The notes under the pieces were generated by a model. That model searched no databases and was not told where the DNA came from. It saw only the letters and a program-made list of their open reading frames with translations. A program made the position numbers and the translations under genes. Below are positions 63,372 to 64,000 of a DNA stretch of 64,000 nt, piece after piece. Each line of letters opens with the position of its first letter. Position 1 is the first letter of the stretch. This DNA is from Spirodela intermedia. Taxonomy: Eukaryota > Streptophyta > Magnoliopsida > Alismatales > Araceae. The stretch spans positions 2,416,501-2,480,500 of the forward strand of contig LR746281.1 in NCBI GenBank assembly GCA_902729315.2, read 5' to 3'.

Positions 63372-64000
63372 TCAGATCTTGCCGTGGAGGGAGAGGACGA
63401 GGTCGTGGGCCTCGTCCAGGAGCCTCCAGACGTCGAGCCGCCCCGCGAGAGCGTTGCACTCCCGCAGAATCTCCTCCGCGCCGCCGTCCTCCTCGATGAT
63501 GAGCTTCCGCCGCTGCAGCACGCAGGCGGCGATAGCGTACAGCAGGAGGTCCTCTGTGGGGGGAGACGCCCGCCGCTGCCGCACACCAGCGTGCACCGCC
63601 GCCTGGTCCGCCCACAGGACCTCCCACAGGCACAGCGTCTGCTCGAAGGATAGCTCCCGACGAAGGAGCACCACCACCATGCGGTACGCGAAGGCGCAGT
63701 CCGCCGCGCGGTGCCGCTCCAGGTGCCGGAACAGCGCGGCGTCCCTGTGCCGGATGATCCGCGCCACCACGCCGAGCTGCCGCCGGATGCCCGCCTCGTC
63801 GAGCCGGAAGTTGTGCCTGGCCCGCCTCATGAAGCCGGCGAAGCACCAGAATGCCTCGCTGTCATCCTCCACCACGGCGGCGATCGGGGACAGCAGGTCC
63901 CCCATCCCCTGACAGTAGCCGATCTCCGGGTCGTATATCGCGTACGCCTCCAGCACGGCGACCAGGCGGGCGGCGTGGTGGACCCTGCAGGGCTCCAGGT
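63372..64000 (-). CDS. TBC-domain Rab GTPase-activating protein, C-terminal part
   Basis: The frame is open from the window edge to TGA at 63372-63374, giving the last 208 residues. TBC proteins speed GTP hydrolysis by Rab GTPases in membrane traffic. The glutamine-finger motif is present as IGYCQGMGDLLSPI. Plant GYP7/TBC1D15-like text follows: EAFWCFAGFMRRARHNFRLD, FAYRMVVVLLRRELSFEQ, CLWEVLWADQAA, PTEDLLLYAIAACVLQRR and LDVWRLLDEAHDLVLSLHGK. The arginine-finger motif (IxxDxxR) should lie upstream, beyond the window. The exon is strikingly GC-rich. The upstream part and start are missing only because the window ends. Confidence 0.93.
   Translation of the reverse strand, partial: LEPCRVHHAARLVAVLEAYAIYDPEIGYCQGMGDLLSPIAAVVEDDSEAFWCFAGFMRRARHNFRLDEAGIRRQLGVVARIIRHRDAALFRHLERHRAADCAFAYRMVVVLLRRELSFEQTLCLWEVLWADQAAVHAGVRQRRASPPTEDLLLYAIAACVLQRRKLIIEEDGGAEEILRECNALAGRLDVWRLLDEAHDLVLSLHGKI

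Noticed and set aside
1-64000. tRNA, rRNA or snoRNA genes
   Set aside because: I looked for tRNA-like A/B box and TTCGAATC-type motifs and saw no convincing cloverleaf; a tRNAscan run would settle it.

Overview
This is a nuclear genome segment from a flowering plant. The genes are split by many spliceosomal introns, and they encode plant-specific families: early nodulin-like phytocyanin, YSL and OPT transporters, and HLB1. Introns and intergenic DNA are AT-rich and full of (GA)n/(CT)n microsatellites. The coding parts of several genes (OPT, phytocyanin, TIM23, YSL and TBC) are very GC-rich. That contrast suits a monocot-like, non-grass genome, but the species is inferred and not proven. I saw no prokaryotic, organellar or viral gene and no CRISPR array.

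Layout. 1-4.5 kb: AT-rich flank without a recognisable gene, holding a diverged direct duplication. 4.56-5.21 kb (-): Yippee-like zinc-binding protein. 6.59-9.54 kb (+): oligopeptide transporter, six exons. 9.83-10.56 kb (-): early nodulin-like phytocyanin. 11.51-12.09 kb (+): single-exon TIM23, sharing with the phytocyanin gene a divergent promoter region with five G-boxes. 15.20-20.65 kb (-): Msp1/ATAD1-type AAA ATPase, five exons. 23.38-37.35 kb (+): STE20/SPAK-like kinase, about 23 exons. 38.52-41.02 kb (+): YSL metal-nicotianamine transporter, six exons. 41.75-62.48 kb (-): HLB1 TPR protein, 14 exons, with a decayed Ty1/copia retrotransposon in its last intron. 63.37-64.0 kb (-): C-terminal part of a TBC Rab-GAP, cut by the window edge.

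The genes are ordinary neighbours, not an operon or a cluster with one task. Two encode mitochondrial proteins (TIM23 for import, the Msp1-like ATPase for extracting mislocalised tail-anchored proteins) and two encode membrane transporters for peptides or metal chelates (OPT and YSL belong to the same superfamily). I saw no convincing new biological system. The most useful second-look items are two GC-AG introns needed for conserved reading frames, a possibly compensated frameshift in the YSL gene, a G-box array between TIM23 and the phytocyanin gene, several local tandem duplications, and the copia remnant. Exon boundaries were set by hand from splice consensus, reading phase and remembered family conservation. 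All multi-exon models below sum to a multiple of three.
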